NCBI GenBank assembly: GCA_009777485.1
Contig: WRLT01000001.1
Location: 124,001 to 188,000, forward strand
Length of the DNA stretch: 64,000 bases
Source: Bacillota bacterium
Lineage (GTDB): Bacteria; Bacillota; Clostridia; Christensenellales; Pumilibacteraceae
Direction of reading: 5' to 3'
Shown piece after piece: positions 33,153 through 41,450 of the stretch. Each line of letters begins with the position of its first letter. Positions within the stretch are counted from its first letter, which is position 1. The position numbers and the translations under genes were made by a program. The notes under the pieces are model-generated. The model ran no database searches and was not told the origin of the DNA. It saw nothing but the letters and a program-made list of their open reading frames with translations.

Positions 33153-34698
33153 AGTCTTGTGGCGGGCAAGGGGTGTTTAAGTTTGAACACGACATTGCCT
33201 CTGAAACTGCCTCGTTTGTTTCCTCTAAACTTACGCTTTCAATATCATTACCAACATTAAAGTTAAAATATACAACAAGCCTATCGTCATATATATAAAC
33301 TTTCTCAACAACATTGTCAATGATTTTCTTTTGGTGGTCTTTGTTGTGCTCGTCAATATAAGCAACTAACTCCTCAGCAAAAGCAATGATTTGTTCTTTC
33401 GTTATTCTGAAACCTTTTTCAAGTTCAAGTTGTGCCTTTTGTAGTGTCAAGTCTTTAAGCAAGATTTCATTTTCATTCATACGCTTTTCAATGCTCTCTT
33501 TAAGCAGGGCATTTTTTGCACCTATATACGAGGTTGTCAACTCCTCAATGTCTTGCCTTACATTAGCAATTCTTGTGTCAAGGCTTTTAAATGTATCGTT
33601 GCTTGTTCTCGTGTCGTAATGCCGTATAATGTCATTTGCAACTTTATTAACAAAAACGCCGTCTTTCAAGTATTTGACAACACGAGAAACAACAAGATAT
33701 TCAAGCAAGTCTTTTTTATCTCGCATTTTATCGCATAAACTTTTCTTTGTGCGTTTGCAAGCGTAATAATGATATGTTACGCCTGTTTTGCTTGTTCCGC
33801 CGTCTGCCACAATAGGCGTACCGCAATGACCGCAAAAAGCCTTGCCAGTCAAAAGGTATTGCTCTTTTGCCGAGTTACTGCCCGAAAAATATTGATTTTC
33901 TTTTAACCGCATTTGCACCCTTTGAAAAAGTGCCTTGTCTATAATCTGCGGAAAGATGTTGTCGCAAAACCTACCGCCAAAAAGAAACTCGCCAGTATAT
34001 TTTGCATTTAATAGCCACTTGTCAAAAGTCCTTGCATAAAATGGCTTGCCTCTAAATTTATGCCCTTGCTTGTTTAACTCAATAGCAATGTCTTTCTTTT
34101 CCGTGCCTTTGTCGTATTGCTCAAAGATAAACCGCACAACATCGGCTTGCTCCTCGTTTATTTCAAGTGTATTGATTTCGCCACGACTGCCTTTTCTGCC
34201 TGTGCCTACTAAGTTGTAACCATACAAAAGTTGACCGCCTGCGTATGTACCATTCGCAACGGAAGTGTCAAGTCCGACAAGAACACGCTTTGAAAGTCTT
34301 TGACTGTATTTCTCTGCGTTCCACTCCAAAAACATCTCGTAAAGTTCGCCACCCTCGTCATCGCTTATTTGCTCCGTTGCTGACAAAACCTTTACGCCGT
34401 TTTTCTGCAACTCCGTCTTAAATATACGGCTCTCTGTTCGGTTTCGTGCAAACCTGTCCATTGCATAAACTATGATACATTGGAAAATGCCAGACTTTGC
34501 GTCCTCAAACATTCGGTGCAAGTCTTTTCTTTTTTCCGTTTCCTTAGAGGCTGACTTTGCCTTGTCGCCGTCATATATGCGTATTACATTATAGCCTTGT
34601 CGTTCCGCATACTCTCGGCAAACTCTGATTTGTCCGTCAATGGTTTGTTCGTTTTGTCCTACGCTTGAAAACCTTGCGTAAATTACTGCGTTTTTCAT
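33139..34698 (-). CDS. Large serine recombinase / integrase of element A
   Basis: A complete 519-residue large serine recombinase. The resolvase domain opens with VIYARFSSVGQ (catalytic Ser11 in the YARxS motif) and has YAMDRFARNR, the conserved arginine block. A recombinase domain follows (EEQADVVRFIFEQYDKG), then the zinc ribbon FCGHCGTP with later CKR and C residues, and a coiled-coil tail (RIANVRQDIEELTTSY). It is complete and therefore likely functional. It lies at the left end of element A, transcribed outward, with the lexA-like repressor gene divergently placed 436 bases away, as in temperate phages. Confidence 0.92.
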   Translation of the reverse strand: MKNAVIYARFSSVGQNEQTIDGQIRVCREYAERQGYNVIRIYDGDKAKSASKETEKRKDLHRMFEDAKSGIFQCIIVYAMDRFARNRTESRIFKTELQKNGVKVLSATEQISDDEGGELYEMFLEWNAEKYSQRLSKRVLVGLDTSVANGTYAGGQLLYGYNLVGTGRKGSRGEINTLEINEEQADVVRFIFEQYDKGTEKKDIAIELNKQGHKFRGKPFYARTFDKWLLNAKYTGEFLFGGRFCDNIFPQIIDKALFQRVQMRLKENQYFSGSNSAKEQYLLTGKAFCGHCGTPIVADGGTSKTGVTYHYYACKRTKKSLCDKMRDKKDLLEYLVVSRVVKYLKDGVFVNKVANDIIRHYDTRTSNDTFKSLDTRIANVRQDIEELTTSYIGAKNALLKESIEKRMNENEILLKDLTLQKAQLELEKGFRITKEQIIAFAEELVAYIDEHNKDHQKKIIDNVVEKVYIYDDRLVVYFNFNVGNDIESVSLEETNEAVSEAMSCSNLNTPCPPQDLLPS

Positions 34699-35045
34699 TT
34701 CTCTATACTCCTATAAGTTTTTTACTGATTAAGATTTTGGGTTTATCCTTTTTAGATTGCTGAGGCAAAAACCCTTATTGCCGTTAGCGAGTGATTTCTC
34801 TGTGTTAAGATTTGCCCCGAAAGCACCCAAAGGGTTTATCCCCTTTGAGTTGCTTTCGGCAAGGCAAAGCCGACACAGAGAAATACGGCTTGTCAAGTGG
34901 GTCATACTTTTTGCAAAGCAAAAAGAAGTTGACGGTGGAGATTTTTTTGGAACAAAAAAATACAACCGCAAAGCCCATTGACAAGTCGTAAACTCGCAAC
35001 GGATTTACATAATTACATAAATTTTATTTTTCTACTCAAAAACAC
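34699..35045. other. Intergenic control region of element A
   Basis: No gene is supported in the space between the recombinase and repressor starts. It holds a large nested inverted repeat and repeated AT-rich tracts. This is the expected place for an attachment site, ssDNA origin or packaging signal of the element. Confidence 0.55.
34794..34884. repeat. Large nested inverted repeat (cruciform-forming)
   Basis: Outer arms ATTTCTCTGTGT (34794-34805) and ACACAGAGAAAT (34873-34884) are perfect. Inside lie CCGAAAGCA (34817-34825) with TGCTTTCGG (34851-34859), and CAAAGGG (34828-34834) with CCCTTTG (34841-34847). As single-stranded DNA this folds into one long branched hairpin. The CCGAAAG...CTTTCGG arms recur in element B (58824-58856). 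Confidence 0.75.
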
Positions 35046-35099
35046 TTGCTTTATGATTTTCATTGTGCTATTATACATAACGATACAAGCGTATTGTAT
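35046..35099 (+). promoter_or_regulatory. Promoter and autoregulatory operator of the LexA-type repressor
   Basis: TTGCTT (35046-35051) and TATTAT (35069-35074) are spaced by 17 bases. A perfect dyad ATACAA-n5-TTGTAT (35083-35099) lies at the expected transcription start. This arrangement suits repression of the repressor gene by its own product. Confidence 0.65.
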
Positions 35100-35134
35100 T
35101 GTAGCATATTTACATAAGGAGTGCAAGTGATTTT

Positions 35135-35737
35135 ATGCAAGTTATGAAAGAAAGTAAAATACTTCAAGTTTTAACTTTTATTCAACAAAGAACAATGGAA
35201 ACTGGTCGCACACCCTCATACAGAGAAATAATGAAACAGTGCAATTTAGCAAGTATCGGACAAGTCCAACGCTGTATCAAAGTATTAAAAGAGCGAGGCG
35301 AATTAGATAGCGACAATGACGGCAAAGTAACAGTTCCTATCTTTTCAGGCAACAGTGTCAGCGTACCGCTTATAGGCACAATAGCGTGCGGTCAACCTAT
35401 TTTTGCAATAGAGAATTACGAGGGCGTGTATCGTCTGCCAGAGGAAATAACTGGGCGAAGTGGCGACTTCTTTATGTTAAGAGCCAAAGGCGACAGTATG
35501 ACAGGCGTTGGCATTAGAAACAACGACTTACTAATATTCAGAGAACAACCCAGTGCAGATTACGGCGATGTGGTTGCTGCGATTATTGAGGACGAGGCAA
35601 CAGTTAAAACCTATCAACCTAATAAGGCAAATATCGTATTACGAGCAGAAAACCCACAACATTCTGATATTGTGGTTAAACACGAGGACTGCCGTATCAT
35701 AGGTATATTAGTTGGTAGTTTTCATAAACACAAATAA
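35135..35737 (+). CDS. lexA: LexA/CI-type self-cleaving repressor of element A
   Basis: A 200-residue LexA-type repressor: winged HTH (ILQVLTFIQQRTMETGRTPSYREIM) then an S24 peptidase-like domain. The self-cleavage site is Cys85-Gly86 (IACGQP), the nucleophile Ser121 in KGDSMTGVG and the general base Lys158 in DEATVKTY, so autolysis after DNA damage is expected. The N-terminal domain is close to that of Firmicutes LexA (YREIMKQCNLASIG). It is transcribed divergently from the recombinase and leads the plus-strand gene set of element A, so it probably keeps the element quiescent and couples induction to the SOS response. AAGGAG is 13 bases before the ATG, a longer spacing than usual; a second in-frame ATG follows 3 codons later. 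Confidence 0.85.
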   Translation: MQVMKESKILQVLTFIQQRTMETGRTPSYREIMKQCNLASIGQVQRCIKVLKERGELDSDNDGKVTVPIFSGNSVSVPLIGTIACGQPIFAIENYEGVYRLPEEITGRSGDFFMLRAKGDSMTGVGIRNNDLLIFREQPSADYGDVVAAIIEDEATVKTYQPNKANIVLRAENPQHSDIVVKHEDCRIIGILVGSFHKHK

Positions 35738-35757
35738 ATTAAAAGGAGCGTGAAAAA

Positions 35758-35931
35758 ATGAAAGATTGTTTTTGTTCCGTATGCGGAAAAAAGCAGACTG
35801 CAAAGTTACCCTTGAAAAGCAAGGTTATACTTACTTGCCCCAAATGCAGTAAGCCGATTTTAGCAAAACGAGATAAGACAGGTGTTACAGTAAAAGCGTT
35901 TGAAAACGCCGTGATAGACACACCGCCTTAA
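35758..35931 (+). CDS. Small zinc-ribbon protein (57 residues)
   Basis: An ATG at 35758 with AAAAGGAG upstream opens 57 codons: CFCSVCGKK then CPKCSKPI, giving two CxxC pairs of a zinc ribbon. It follows the repressor gene by 20 bases and probably shares its transcript. Small ribbons of this type are common in phages and conjugative elements; the function is unknown. Confidence 0.7.
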   Translation: MKDCFCSVCGKKQTAKLPLKSKVILTCPKCSKPILAKRDKTGVTVKAFENAVIDTPP

Positions 35932-36072
35932 AAGTAACACAGCATTACAACTGAATACCTTATAATCCTAAGCCTTTGAAATAGTAAGGCAGGCTGCAAA
36001 TTATAAGTAGACACTTTGTTCAACAAGTAGAGATTTCGCACTATTAGAGAAAGCGAAGGAACCCACCTACAC
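35932..36072 (+). ncRNA. Candidate small structured RNA upstream of a strong terminator
   Basis: About 140 bases without an open frame, containing TTTGAAATAGTAAGGCAGGC and GAAGGAACCC, followed directly by a strong terminator. Several short complementary segments could form stems. I cannot assign it to a known RNA family. It might instead be just the 3' leader of the repressor transcript. Confidence 0.3.
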
Positions 36073-36127
36073 CCTTGCAAAGATTAACCGAAAAATAACT
36101 CGGTTGATTTTTGTAAGGTTTTTTTAT
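36073..36127 (+). terminator. Rho-independent terminator, repressor operon
   Basis: CCTTGCAAAGATTAACCGA (36073-36091) pairs with TCGGTTGATTTTTGTAAGG (36100-36118) with few mismatches, followed by seven T. Confidence 0.8.
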
Positions 36128-36149
36128 TTATAACCCTAAAAAATTAACA

Positions 36150-36184
36150 CCCCATTTTGTCGGTTGACGGAATGGGGTTTTTTC
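36150..36184 (+). terminator. Second, tandem terminator
   Basis: CCCCATT (36150-36156) pairs with AATGGGG (36171-36177), then a T-run. It gives a second stop between the repressor genes and the structural gene set. Confidence 0.65.
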
Positions 36185-36250
36185 GTGTCCTCAACTTTAA
36201 TTCTCCACTCCGTTTTTCCGAAAAAGAAAAACCAAAAGGAGAATTAAAAA

Positions 36251-36655
36251 ATGAAAACACCCTACAAACTAAACGGAAACTTAACCGAAATTGAAGTCAA
36301 CGAGGAAGTTGCAGAAACACTTGCAGACTTTCACAGAGAGGAAAAAAACTATGCTCGCAAAGAGCGTTGGCGTAAAGAAGTGTCTATTGAGGCACTGTAC
36401 GCAGAAACAGGCTGGGAGCCACAAGACGAAACTGTTGACATTCTTGGCGACTATCTCGCAAAAGAGGAAGTCGCAACTTTGCGATGTGCTATTAAGCAAC
36501 TTAACGAAAAGCAACAACGGCTTGTTCAACTTTACTATTACGAACAAAAAACAATGCCTCAAATTGCAAAGCAACTTGGCGTAAGCAAAATGGCAATTAG
36601 CAAACAACTTTCAGTTGTTCATAAAGACCTAAAAAATATTTTTGAAAAACTTTAA
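36251..36655 (+). CDS. Sigma-70 region 4-type regulator (phage-like sigma factor)
   Basis: A 134-residue protein whose C-terminal half is a sigma region 4 HTH: LNEKQQRLVQLYYYEQKTMPQ then QLGVSKMAISKQ. The N-terminal half is short and lacks region 2, so it resembles phage late-gene activators and small sigma-like proteins rather than a full sigma factor. AAAAGGAG is 9 bases upstream. It leads the plus-strand set that runs to the Rep gene and may activate its transcription. Confidence 0.78.
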   Translation: MKTPYKLNGNLTEIEVNEEVAETLADFHREEKNYARKERWRKEVSIEALYAETGWEPQDETVDILGDYLAKEEVATLRCAIKQLNEKQQRLVQLYYYEQKTMPQIAKQLGVSKMAISKQLSVVHKDLKNIFEKL

Positions 36656-36744
36656 GTAGAAAGGTTTACTATTGCCTTTCTCATCTCCTAAGTGTTAGAG
36701 GGGTTTATTTTAGCCTCTACTATACAAAAAAGAGAGGTTAGAAA

Positions 36745-36948
36745 ATGCCAAAGTACAAGTACAAATTTTGCGATGGTACATCGTGCGAGGTTGAAGTTAC
36801 TGACGAACAGTTTGCCTTGCTTAAAGAAATGGACAAGCAAGAACACAACAGTAATTTCAAGCACAAACGCAAAAGCACTTCCCTTGAAGTCTTGCAGGAA
36901 CAAGAAAACACCTGTAAAGAAAATGACAAGGGGGTTATGAAAAAATGA
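36745..36948 (+). CDS. Small hypothetical protein
   Basis: 67 residues, highly charged, with an N-terminal CDGTSCEVEVTDEQFALLKEM segment and a basic C-terminus (KHKRKST). The start has AGAGAGG upstream. It overlaps the next gene by 4 bases. Small proteins of this shape follow sigma-like genes in many Firmicutes elements; no function is known. Confidence 0.55.
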   Translation: MPKYKYKFCDGTSCEVEVTDEQFALLKEMDKQEHNSNFKHKRKSTSLEVLQEQENTCKENDKGVMKK

Positions 36949-37193
36949 AACAAGTCTTTTACCGACAAGTAGGTTTCACTATTTTTAGGAACGAGGACAA
37001 CACGGCGTTTATAGATGTGCCTTTATATGTAAAGGTTACTGAACTAAACGAAAACGGCTTAACACCCAGTGAGCAACGAATGATAAGCCGTGTGTCAGAG
37101 GTAATTCTAAAAGACAACGACCAAAAGATTAAAGACAAAATTATAAGTTTGAAAAAAGGAGTAAATGAAAATGGAAATGACAAGTGTGTTTAG
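36945..37193 (+). CDS. Small hypothetical protein
   Basis: 82 residues with a beta-rich N-terminal half (YRQVGFTIFRNEDNTAFID) and a helical C-terminus ending in KGVNENGNDKCV. The start overlaps the preceding stop (ATGA), indicating coupled translation, with AGGGGG upstream. Not recognised. Confidence 0.55.
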   Translation: MKQVFYRQVGFTIFRNEDNTAFIDVPLYVKVTELNENGLTPSEQRMISRVSEVILKDNDQKIKDKIISLKKGVNENGNDKCV

Positions 37194-37386
37194 AGTGGAG
37201 TGCAATTTTGGTTGCAGGTACTTTACGAGTATGAAAAAAGCGTATGCCTATTTTTCAAAGTGTTGTGCAAAGCGTTTACCAGTGGAAATTTGGTGGGTTC
37301 ACTATGAGTATGACGACTTCGCAGATATGTACTTTGCGACACAGGATTTACTTGACTATGCTAACAGTGATTTACCGCACCATTAA
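37165..37386 (+). CDS. Small hypothetical protein
   Basis: 73 residues, aromatic-rich (IWWVHYEYDDFADMYF) with four cysteines. It begins inside the previous gene, in another frame, with AAAGGAG 5 bases before the ATG, so overlap of 29 bases is probable. Not recognised. Confidence 0.5.
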   Translation: MKMEMTSVFRVECNFGCRYFTSMKKAYAYFSKCCAKRLPVEIWWVHYEYDDFADMYFATQDLLDYANSDLPHH

Positions 37387-37539
37387 CAATGTGGCTTGGG
37401 GTTAGCCCTTGATACTCGGTATCTGCAAAGACAAGCCCTGCCATTAACCGAACATAGTTTGAGTGCACGCAAGCAAAGTGAGGTTATAAAAAATAAGGGT
37501 AGCGACCTACCGCAATTTATTAAAAGGAAACGAAAAACT

Positions 37540-37716
37540 ATGGAAATCAAAATCGTAAAAACCGAATTTAAGAACGGCGTAAGCAAAAAAACAAACAAGC
37601 CTTATACGGCACTTGATATTACTTATCAAGGCAAAGAAAAGTTTACTGTTACTAAAATGCTATTTTTAAGCGATACGGAGTATCAGTTGCTTGGTATTGA
37701 AAAGCCTAAGGCATAA
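37540..37716 (+). CDS. Small beta-rich protein (possible ssDNA-binding-type)
   Basis: 58 residues from the ATG at 37540, chosen for AAAAGGAAA 6 bases upstream; the longer frame from 37396 contains no better start. The sequence (KIVKTEFKNGVSKKTNKPY then LDITYQGKEKFTVTKMLF) is a basic beta-rich protein such as a small OB-fold. In an element that looks ssDNA-based, a pV-like ssDNA-binding role is conceivable; that is only inference. Confidence 0.5.
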   Translation: MEIKIVKTEFKNGVSKKTNKPYTALDITYQGKEKFTVTKMLFLSDTEYQLLGIEKPKA

Positions 37717-37727
37717 GCGAGGAGCGT

Positions 37728-38135
37728 ATGGTAAAACCAGTTAAAGGGCAACCGTATCACTGCCCAATGTTTGAAGTTCGCTGTAAACAAGAGTGTGTTT
37801 CAAACGGGTTAAGAGTTACAAGCAAATGTCCTTATGACAACTACAAATCAAATCATTTTTGCAGATGCAAAAAATGCGGCAGTTTGCTTTCGCCATACGG
37901 CGAACAAATATGTAAATGTGAACTGCTACCAACAAACAAAAAAGGAGTAAACACAATGGCAAAAAACACAAAGACAAGCGGTAAAAATACCGCAAACAAC
38001 AACGGCACTTTTACACCTACTTTCCGCAAATATGCCTCTATGAATGAGGGCGAAAAGCAGGCTTTTAGACAAGGTGCTAAGACAAGCGAGAACAAGGTTA
38101 AAGAGCGTTTAGGCTTAACTAAGCCTCGTGGCTAA
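37728..38135 (+). CDS. Cysteine-rich protein with an internal in-frame second start
   Basis: 135 residues in two parts. Residues 1-75 have ten cysteines (HCPMFEVRCKQEC, CRCKKCG, CKC), a zinc-binding pattern. Residues 77-135 are basic and polar (MAKNTKTSGKNTANN then KVKERLG). At residue 77 (37956) an ATG is preceded by AAAGGAG at ideal spacing, so a second 59-residue product is probably made from the same frame, or two genes are fused. No function recognised. Confidence 0.55.
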   Translation: MVKPVKGQPYHCPMFEVRCKQECVSNGLRVTSKCPYDNYKSNHFCRCKKCGSLLSPYGEQICKCELLPTNKKGVNTMAKNTKTSGKNTANNNGTFTPTFRKYASMNEGEKQAFRQGAKTSENKVKERLGLTKPRG

Positions 38136-38229
38136 TTCGCTTTAAGTAAAAAGGTTTGGGGTTAGCCTGTGTAAGACACAAAAACCCCCTCTCTTTGAGA
38201 GTAACAATAAAATAAAAGGAGCGTAAAAA

Positions 38230-39036
38230 ATGAAATCAAAAGCATTGAAAATCATACTTGCTATGACACTAATTATTTCGTCCGTGTTTATGTTGACTGC
38301 CTGCGGTGGCGGTCTTTTTGACTTTATAAAGGGCGACAAAAACAACGAGGACGATACGCCGAAAGTTGAACTTTCTACTTTCGGCACCGACAGTTGGGAA
38401 AGAATATCGCAAGTGTCGGCAACTGGAAAAGCAAGCACAATCTACAAGATTGGCGATGAAAAAACTATAACACTTTCAACTGGCGAGTTTGTAACATTGC
38501 ATATACTCGGCTTTAACCACGACAACAAATCTGACGACACTGGCAAGGCAGGAATGACTATCGGCGTTAAAAATCTACTTAGCACAACTATAAGAATGAA
38601 CACATCAACCTCAAACACAAACGGCTATTATTCAATGGAAATGCGTACGACAACCTTGCCAAACACTTTTAAGACCTTACCGCAGGAATTGCAAGACAAA
38701 ATTATTGAGGTCAACAAAATAAGCCTTTTCAATACCACTGGTATTGTTACAGTTTGTAGCGACAAATTGTTCTTACTCTCTCGTGTGGAAATAGACGGCA
38801 CGGCTGAGGACGGCTATTCAAAAGAGGGCAAGCAATACGAGTATTGGAAAAACAAAGCCGAAAACGCCGACAGATTAAAAGCGTTAAATAATGGTCTTAG
38901 CAATACCTCTGCTTGGTGGACACGCAGTATAAGTATGGTAACGACACAAACTTTTTTAAGGGTTGGCACTGACGGCATTTTAGCAACGGCAAGTCCGTCA
39001 ACAACGCTCGGCGTTAGTTTCGCATTTTGCGTATAA
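38230..39036 (+). CDS. DUF6273-like lipoprotein (first of a tandem pair)
   Basis: A 268-residue lipoprotein: hydrophobic signal then lipobox LTAC with Cys25, a GGG linker and an acidic tether (DKNNEDDTPK). The body ends AWWTRSIS...VSFAFCV, the terminal pattern of DUF6273 domains, a C-type-lectin-like fold in which a variable surface region precedes the GVSFxFC end. It should be anchored outside the membrane. It is followed 11 bases later by a paralog. In a phage-like element it could change the host surface or bind a receptor. Confidence 0.75.
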   Translation: MKSKALKIILAMTLIISSVFMLTACGGGLFDFIKGDKNNEDDTPKVELSTFGTDSWERISQVSATGKASTIYKIGDEKTITLSTGEFVTLHILGFNHDNKSDDTGKAGMTIGVKNLLSTTIRMNTSTSNTNGYYSMEMRTTTLPNTFKTLPQELQDKIIEVNKISLFNTTGIVTVCSDKLFLLSRVEIDGTAEDGYSKEGKQYEYWKNKAENADRLKALNNGLSNTSAWWTRSISMVTTQTFLRVGTDGILATASPSTTLGVSFAFCV

Positions 39037-39047
39037 GGGGGTAAAAA

Positions 39048-39860
39048 ATGAAATCTAAATTAGCAAAAATCTTAATCGCAACAGTATTGACAGTTACTTG
39101 CCTTTTCGCTTTAACAGCGTGTGGCGGTGGCGGTCTTTGGGACTTTATCAAAGGCGACAAAGACAATGGCTCTGACAAAGACGACAAGACTACACCTATT
39201 GACTTACTTACCCTTTCAGTATCGTTTGAGGCTGACACTTGGGAAATAATCAACGCCGTATCTCAAAGCGGAAAAGCAAGAGAATATTACGACATCGGCG
39301 AGGAAAAAGAAATTAAAATCGGTGGCATAACTTATACCCTGCAAATACTTGGCTTTGCACACGATGACCTATCTGACGGCACTGGCAAGGCAGGAATTAC
39401 TGTCGGACTTAAAGAAATATTATCGCAACATTATGTGTTGCATAACGCAAATACAAACGAGGGCGGTTGGTCGGAAAGTTTTTTCAGAAACACAACGCAA
39501 TTTGCCATTGTTGCTATGTTACCGACTGAACTGCAAGCGGTAATAAAAACTGTTGATAAGCGGTCATACTTAGGCAAAGGCAGTACAGAAATTGCCGTAA
39601 CAGCCGACAAACTGTTTATGTTTGCAAGGCAAGAAGTCGGCAACTTTACAGGAAATCACGAGGGCGACAGATACGAGTTTTATGTTAAGGGTGGCAGTAT
39701 AGTAAAACCACTCAACGGCACAAACACCTCTTACTTTCTACGCACTCCTGTTTCCTCGTCAGATGTATGGTATCACTCCGTTTCTTATGGTGGCAGTATA
39801 TCTAGCAACACAAACGCAAATCAAAGCAATGTTTATGTAAGTTTTGGCTTTTGTGTTTAA
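39048..39860 (+). CDS. DUF6273-like lipoprotein (second of a tandem pair)
   Basis: A 270-residue paralog of the preceding protein: lipobox LTAC with Cys25, GGGG linker, DKDNGSDKDDK tether, and body ending SYFLRTPVSS...VYVSFGFCV. The two share the signal region, the WDFIKGDK segment and the ILGF(N/A)HDD motif but differ strongly in the last third, as expected for diversifying ligand-binding proteins. RBS GGGGG precedes the ATG. Secreted, membrane-anchored. Confidence 0.75.
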   Translation: MKSKLAKILIATVLTVTCLFALTACGGGGLWDFIKGDKDNGSDKDDKTTPIDLLTLSVSFEADTWEIINAVSQSGKAREYYDIGEEKEIKIGGITYTLQILGFAHDDLSDGTGKAGITVGLKEILSQHYVLHNANTNEGGWSESFFRNTTQFAIVAMLPTELQAVIKTVDKRSYLGKGSTEIAVTADKLFMFARQEVGNFTGNHEGDRYEFYVKGGSIVKPLNGTNTSYFLRTPVSSSDVWYHSVSYGGSISSNTNANQSNVYVSFGFCV

Positions 39861-39872
39861 GGGGGTGCTGAT

Positions 39873-41438
39873 ATGAAACATATCAAACCTTTACTTGCCA
39901 TTGTGTTGGTGGCGATAGTGCTTTTTGGCATTATCGCCACTTTCAACAACTTACCCGACTTAATAGACACAGGCACAAAAAAAGAGTGTGAGGAAAATCA
40001 CTATCCTTGCGACAAAGACCATAGCAACAACGGCAACAACGAAATACCCACTTTCAACATACTGACACAGCAAATAATACAACTGCAAGAAAATATAAAG
40101 GTTTTAGAAAACGAGCGTAATTCCGTTGTTGAGGAACTGCTTAACTCGCAACTTAGCAATGAACTTAAAGAACAACTTATTTACGAACTTGAAAACAACA
40201 TCGCTAATATGCAAGTGTATATCCGAGAACTTAACAATATGATACTTGACTTGCAAGCGGAAAACGCCGAACTCAAAGCCTACATCGTTGAGTTAGAGGA
40301 AATCAGAGATAGCCTGTTACAAGCGTGTTTTGCGTTGGAGCAACTTGTTGAAACCTTAAATCAAGGCTTGTTAGAGTATCGCTTTGGCATTGTGTTTATG
40401 TTCAATGACACAATTTACTCGGTGCAAATGATACCAGTTGACGGCAAGATACAAATACAGAACCCTGTATCAACGGACTATGTTGTTTTTCTTGGTTGGT
40501 CGCTCTCACTCAACGGTGCATTGGTGGACATCTCGCAAATAACGGTTACAAGCGATATGACATTCTATGCCGTTATAACACGCAAATACAATGTCAACTT
40601 TGTTTACGAAAACAACTCACACGGCAACTTTATTGTTGAAATGGGAAACACCCGAACAGTTACAAACCCTGCAAATACTGACCGCAAAATATTCTTAGGT
40701 TGGACACTCAACGGCGTTGATATTGTCAACCCTGCGACACGGCAAATCTTTGAACACACAACTTGGTTTGCAAAGGTTGAAACAAGGCACTTTGTTACTT
40801 TCGCATATAAGCGGAACGACACAATAACAAACATCTCAACGCAATATGTGGCAACGGCAAACGGCATAACTGTACCGACAACACTCACTTTTGCTGGCTA
40901 TTCTTTCGGCGGTTGGACACTTAATCAGTCGGCAGTTTCTAACCCTCGCACAATAACGCTCAACGGCGATGTAACTTTCTTTGCAAAGTACACACCGACA
41001 AATCAGACTGTTGCAAGTGCAAATCTGCCTACGCCACAAAACAGCCTAAACCAAAACATAACAAACAGCGGTAATTACAGAGTTGAAAGAGTGTTTTTCA
41101 ACCTTGACCACTTAATTGATACCTCGCAACCGCTTGACAGTATGACGGTTACAGTAAAGTTGGAGTTTCCGACAGTAACAAGGACAGTTAAGGTTACACT
41201 TACAAGTTTTCACGATATGTCGTATCGTGCTCAATATTCGGGTGGTCGTTTAGATGTGTTTAACTTTGCAGTTTTTCACAAGTCAAATGCAGTGAGTTCA
41301 AGCGGTATTCCGTTAGGCACGCACATAATTTGTTTTGACACTTGGGTTGACAGTAGCGGTTACAGAATACCGCCCGAAAACTGCTACATCACAATAACAG
41401 CAATTACATTCAAGTATGCTGACAACTTCAAATATTAA
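39873..41438 (+). CDS. Coiled-coil/InlB-repeat surface protein (possible phage adhesin)
   Basis: A 521-residue protein. An N-terminal transmembrane segment (LLAIVLVAIVLFGIIATF) is followed by a long coiled coil (LQENIKVLENERNSVVEEL to LEEIRDSLL), then three Listeria-Bacteroides repeat-like units around 205-385, each with a W(T/S)L motif, and a beta-rich C-terminal domain. It is clearly homologous to the element B protein at 62759-64000. By position (ahead of a membrane protein and a Zot-like ATPase) it could be the tip/adsorption protein of a filamentous particle; that is inference. Confidence 0.7.
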   Translation: MKHIKPLLAIVLVAIVLFGIIATFNNLPDLIDTGTKKECEENHYPCDKDHSNNGNNEIPTFNILTQQIIQLQENIKVLENERNSVVEELLNSQLSNELKEQLIYELENNIANMQVYIRELNNMILDLQAENAELKAYIVELEEIRDSLLQACFALEQLVETLNQGLLEYRFGIVFMFNDTIYSVQMIPVDGKIQIQNPVSTDYVVFLGWSLSLNGALVDISQITVTSDMTFYAVITRKYNVNFVYENNSHGNFIVEMGNTRTVTNPANTDRKIFLGWTLNGVDIVNPATRQIFEHTTWFAKVETRHFVTFAYKRNDTITNISTQYVATANGITVPTTLTFAGYSFGGWTLNQSAVSNPRTITLNGDVTFFAKYTPTNQTVASANLPTPQNSLNQNITNSGNYRVERVFFNLDHLIDTSQPLDSMTVTVKLEFPTVTRTVKVTLTSFHDMSYRAQYSGGRLDVFNFAVFHKSNAVSSSGIPLGTHIICFDTWVDSSGYRIPPENCYITITAITFKYADNFKY

Positions 41439-41450
41439 AGGAGGCTCAAA

